From contig JASHON010000106.1 of the NCBI GenBank assembly GCA_030041095.1, forward strand, positions 1 to 64,000: a stretch of 64,000 nucleotides of DNA, read 5' to 3'. Below, one piece after another: positions 61,831 through 64,000 of the stretch. Position 1 is the stretch's first letter. The number at the start of each line of letters is the position of its first letter. Below the pieces are notes generated by a model. It was not told where the DNA came from. It did not search any database and saw only the letters and a list, made by a program, of their open reading frames with translations. This DNA is from Terriglobia bacterium (GTDB lineage Bacteria; Acidobacteriota; Terriglobia; UBA7540). Both the position numbers and the translations under genes were made by a program.

Positions 61831-63363
61831 ATGCTCTTCAAAAGCTTTAGTGCCGCAGTTTATGGAATTGACGCCTACCTCGTTGAAGTAGAAGTGGACG
61901 TCTCGGCGGGCAAGGGAGACTTTATGACCGTCGGCCTGCCGGACGCGGCAGTTCGCGAAAGCCGGGAGCGGATCAAATCCGCCATCAAAAACTGCGGTCT
62001 GGACTTCCCTTTTCAAAACATTACGGTGAATTTGGCGCCGGCCGACGTGAAAAAGGAGGGGTCAGGATTCGACCTCGCGATCGCTCTGGGCATACTCGGC
62101 ACAACCGGCGCATTGCTCAAACCTGATTTGAAGCATCATCTCTTCCTGGGCGAGCTTTCTCTCGATGGCGGACTCAGGCCCATCAAAGGCGCGCTTTCCA
62201 TTGCCGCGATGGCGCGCCAAAAAGGCATCCGGAAAGTGGTCTTACCCGTCGAAAATGCGCCTGAAGCCGCGGTGGTGCAGGGTGTGGACGTCTACGGTTT
62301 GCGCTCTCTACCCGAGGTTCTCGACTACATCAACGAAACACGCGAGTTTTCTCCCACGCGAGTGAACGTCCAGGAGACGCTGACGCAGGGCGGGCAGTAC
62401 GCGGTGGACTTCCGCGACGTGAAAGGCCAGCTTCATGCAAAGCGAGCCATTGAAGTGGCGACAGCGGGTGGGCACAACATCCTGATGATCGGCCCGCCGG
62501 GCGCCGGCAAGACGATGCTCGCCAAGCGAATTCCAACGATTCTCCCGCCTTTGACGTTTGAAGAAGCCATTCAGACCACAAAGATTCACAGCGTTGCGGG
62601 AGTGTTGGATTCGGGAGCAGGGCTGCTCGGCATCCGGCCGTTTCGCTCGCCGCACCACACCATTTCAGACGCGGGACTGATTGGCGGAGGCGCCATGCCG
62701 CGCCCCGGCGAAGTGAGCCTGGCGCACAATGGACTCCTGTTCCTGGACGAATTGCCCGAATTTCAGCGCAATGTCCTGGAAGTTCTCAGACAGCCACTTG
62801 AGGACGGAACGGTAACGATCGCCCGCGCCTCAATGTCGCTGACGTTCCCGGCCCGCTTCATGCTGGCTGCCGCGATGAACCCCTGTCCGTGTGGATTCTT
62901 CAACGATCCGTCGCGCCAATGCACGTGCACGCCGCCGTTGATCCAGCGTTACGTCTCAAAGATCTCCGGACCGCTTCTCGACCGTATTGACATTCACATT
63001 GACATGCCTGCGGTCAAATACCGCGAGCTCCGCACGGATTCGGGCGGGGAGGCTTCGGAAGCCATCCGAGAGCGCGTTGTTCGGGCACGGCAGCACCAGC
63101 TCGAGCGGTATCAGGGCGAGAAGATTTACTGCAATGCGCAAATGAGTCCTCGCCAAATCCGGCGCTATTGCCCGATTTCGGCGGAGAGCGAGCAGTTGCT
63201 CGAAAGCGCTGTCAACCGGCTTGGATTGAGTGCGAGGGCCCACGACCGTATTTTGAAAGTGGCCAGAACGATTGCGGACCTGGATGCCATGCAAGATATC
63301 GGCTCCTCTCACATCTCTGAAGCCATTCAATACCGCTCGCTCGACCGCAACTACTGGGCTTGA
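61831..63363 (+). CDS. comM: YifB/ComM-type Mg-chelatase-like AAA+ ATPase
   Basis: 510 residues from ATG 61831 ([20 protein letters not shown]), the exact family start; an in-frame start at 61774 would add 19. An N-terminal Lon-like subdomain ([20 protein letters not shown]) is followed by Walker [38 protein letters not shown], Walker [11 protein letters not shown], sensor [11 protein letters not shown] (cysteines continuing to RQCTC), and a C-terminal helical domain. ComM is a hexameric branch-migration helicase aiding integration of transformed DNA. This interests because a DprA-like gene also occurs in the island. Confidence 0.95.
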   Translation: MLFKSFSAAVYGIDAYLVEVEVDVSAGKGDFMTVGLPDAAVRESRERIKSAIKNCGLDFPFQNITVNLAPADVKKEGSGFDLAIALGILGTTGALLKPDLKHHLFLGELSLDGGLRPIKGALSIAAMARQKGIRKVVLPVENAPEAAVVQGVDVYGLRSLPEVLDYINETREFSPTRVNVQETLTQGGQYAVDFRDVKGQLHAKRAIEVATAGGHNILMIGPPGAGKTMLAKRIPTILPPLTFEEAIQTTKIHSVAGVLDSGAGLLGIRPFRSPHHTISDAGLIGGGAMPRPGEVSLAHNGLLFLDELPEFQRNVLEVLRQPLEDGTVTIARASMSLTFPARFMLAAAMNPCPCGFFNDPSRQCTCTPPLIQRYVSKISGPLLDRIDIHIDMPAVKYRELRTDSGGEASEAIRERVVRARQHQLERYQGEKIYCNAQMSPRQIRRYCPISAESEQLLESAVNRLGLSARAHDRILKVARTIADLDAMQDIGSSHISEAIQYRSLDRNYWA

Positions 63364-63382
63364 CTGGCCGCAACAACAACGT

Positions 63383-64000
63383 TCACGCTGCCAGCCTCTT
63401 CCTCCAGAATAAGCCCAGCACGGCAAGCCCACTCACCAGCAGGAACACGCTCGCCGGCTCGGGAGTTTCAGTCAGAAACTCCTGTGGTGAATTGCATGAG
63501 GCGCCGGTGGGCGTGAGGATCTCGAAATTCGAGAATTCGCCGGCGTAGTACGTCTGGTTCTCGGCTTGTTGCAGCCAGCTTAACGAAGAGTTTTTCCCGA
63601 TCTTCGTGAAACCCGAAGACCATTCGACACTCGGAGTGAAAACGGACCACAGGGCAAACGATATGTTGCCATAATCCGATGGGTTAGCCAGAAGAGCGTC
63701 GTAAAGCCACGCCACTTCCTCGTAATCCTTCAGCGTCTCCGCTGGTGTGTTCTGTTGGAATCGAACTGAGTTGAGGTCGGCAAATGTTGAGACCGTAGCG
63801 GTCCAGGTTTCTCCAATGGACGTTTCATGCTGGAAATCGTCGCAGACGAGCACAGCAGGATTTCCATCGATCGTGCCGTAATAGGGATCCGCGTAAACGC
63901 CGCCTTGCGTCTTTCCGTTGACGCCGGTCAACTTCACCGTTACCGTATCAGCCGGCGCTTCAATCGCCACCGCTAACAGCAAAAAAAAGACGGCAAGCAT
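63383..64000 (-). CDS. PEP-CTERM exported protein, 5' end at the window edge
   Basis: 205 residues visible; the start coincides with the last base, so the true start may lie outside. A signal-peptide-like N-terminus (LAVFFLLLAVAIEAPADT) leads a secreted body without recognised catalytic motifs, ending in the PEP-CTERM signal TPEPASVFLLVSGLAVLGLF followed by a basic WRKRLAA tail. Such proteins are sorted by exosortase in bacteria that make extracellular polymer. The body (GVNGKTQGGVYADPYYGTID) is of a type seen in many such proteins. Two cysteines are present. Confidence 0.85.
   Translation of the reverse strand: MLAVFFLLLAVAIEAPADTVTVKLTGVNGKTQGGVYADPYYGTIDGNPAVLVCDDFQHETSIGETWTATVSTFADLNSVRFQQNTPAETLKDYEEVAWLYDALLANPSDYGNISFALWSVFTPSVEWSSGFTKIGKNSSLSWLQQAENQTYYAGEFSNFEILTPTGASCNSPQEFLTETPEPASVFLLVSGLAVLGLFWRKRLAA

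Noticed and set aside
1-64000. CRISPR array
   Set aside because: No series of regularly spaced repeats was seen; the tandem repeat at 43386 has only two adjacent units.

Overview
The window comes from a GC-rich bacterium, most likely an Acidobacteriota (Terriglobia/Acidobacteriia-like). The main evidence is two orphan MacB/FtsX-type permeases of the acidobacterial ADOP class, a DUF2934-Hsp20 protein, an FtsI ending in a PASTA domain, a PEP-CTERM protein, and word-like intergenic repeats of a kind I associate with this phylum. MurE carries the DNPR motif, so the peptidoglycan should contain meso-diaminopimelate.

Region 1 (1-11.8 kb) is an accessory island ending at the 3' side of a tRNA-Ser(CGA) gene, a common integration site. 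It holds a ribbon-helix-helix/PIN toxin-antitoxin pair, a phospholipase-D-like SNF2 helicase, an Eco57I-type adenine methylase, a small zinc-ribbon protein, a DprA-like protein, and the C-terminal stump of a HerA-like ATPase. Together they look like a partly decayed helicase-methylase-ATPase (Hma-like) defence cassette. Next to the stump is an opposing gene fragment; further on are a SEC-C protein and an ssb pseudogene with an amber codon at position 3. The ssb fragment lies only 21 bp from the tRNA.

Region 2 (11.8-31.7 kb) is core genome on the minus strand. The division and cell-wall (dcw) cluster reads mraZ-rsmH-ftsL-ftsI-murE-murF-mraY-murD-ftsW-murG-murC-ftsQ-ftsA-ftsZ. A JAMM metallopeptidase and a truncated uracil-DNA glycosylase follow, then Hsp20-DUF2934, tadA and a hairpin-rich spacer before the tRNA. 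A consensus-like promoter with three 10-bp-spaced MraZ-type boxes precedes mraZ. murB and ddl are absent from the cluster.

Region 3 (31.7-38.7 kb) holds a minus-strand operon msbA-like/yicC/gmk/rpoZ/GNAT, then plus-strand msrA, a monoheme cytochrome c and a zinc-ribbon protein, and tyrA on the minus strand.

Region 4 (39-46 kb) holds an ADOP permease and a TetR-HlyD-ABC-ABC2 efflux operon resembling cecR-ybhGFSR, followed by a small retropepsin-like protease.

Region 5 (46-53 kb) is minus-strand housekeeping: aroC-def-fmt, and xerC/D, a tRNA nucleotidyltransferase/poly(A) polymerase-like gene, and protoporphyrinogen oxidase.

Region 6 (53-64 kb) holds a secreted glutaminase-like protein divergent from a Tat-exported GH172 protein, a YwiC-like membrane protein, a second ADOP permease, an ATP-grasp enzyme, comM/yifB, and a PEP-CTERM protein cut by the window edge.
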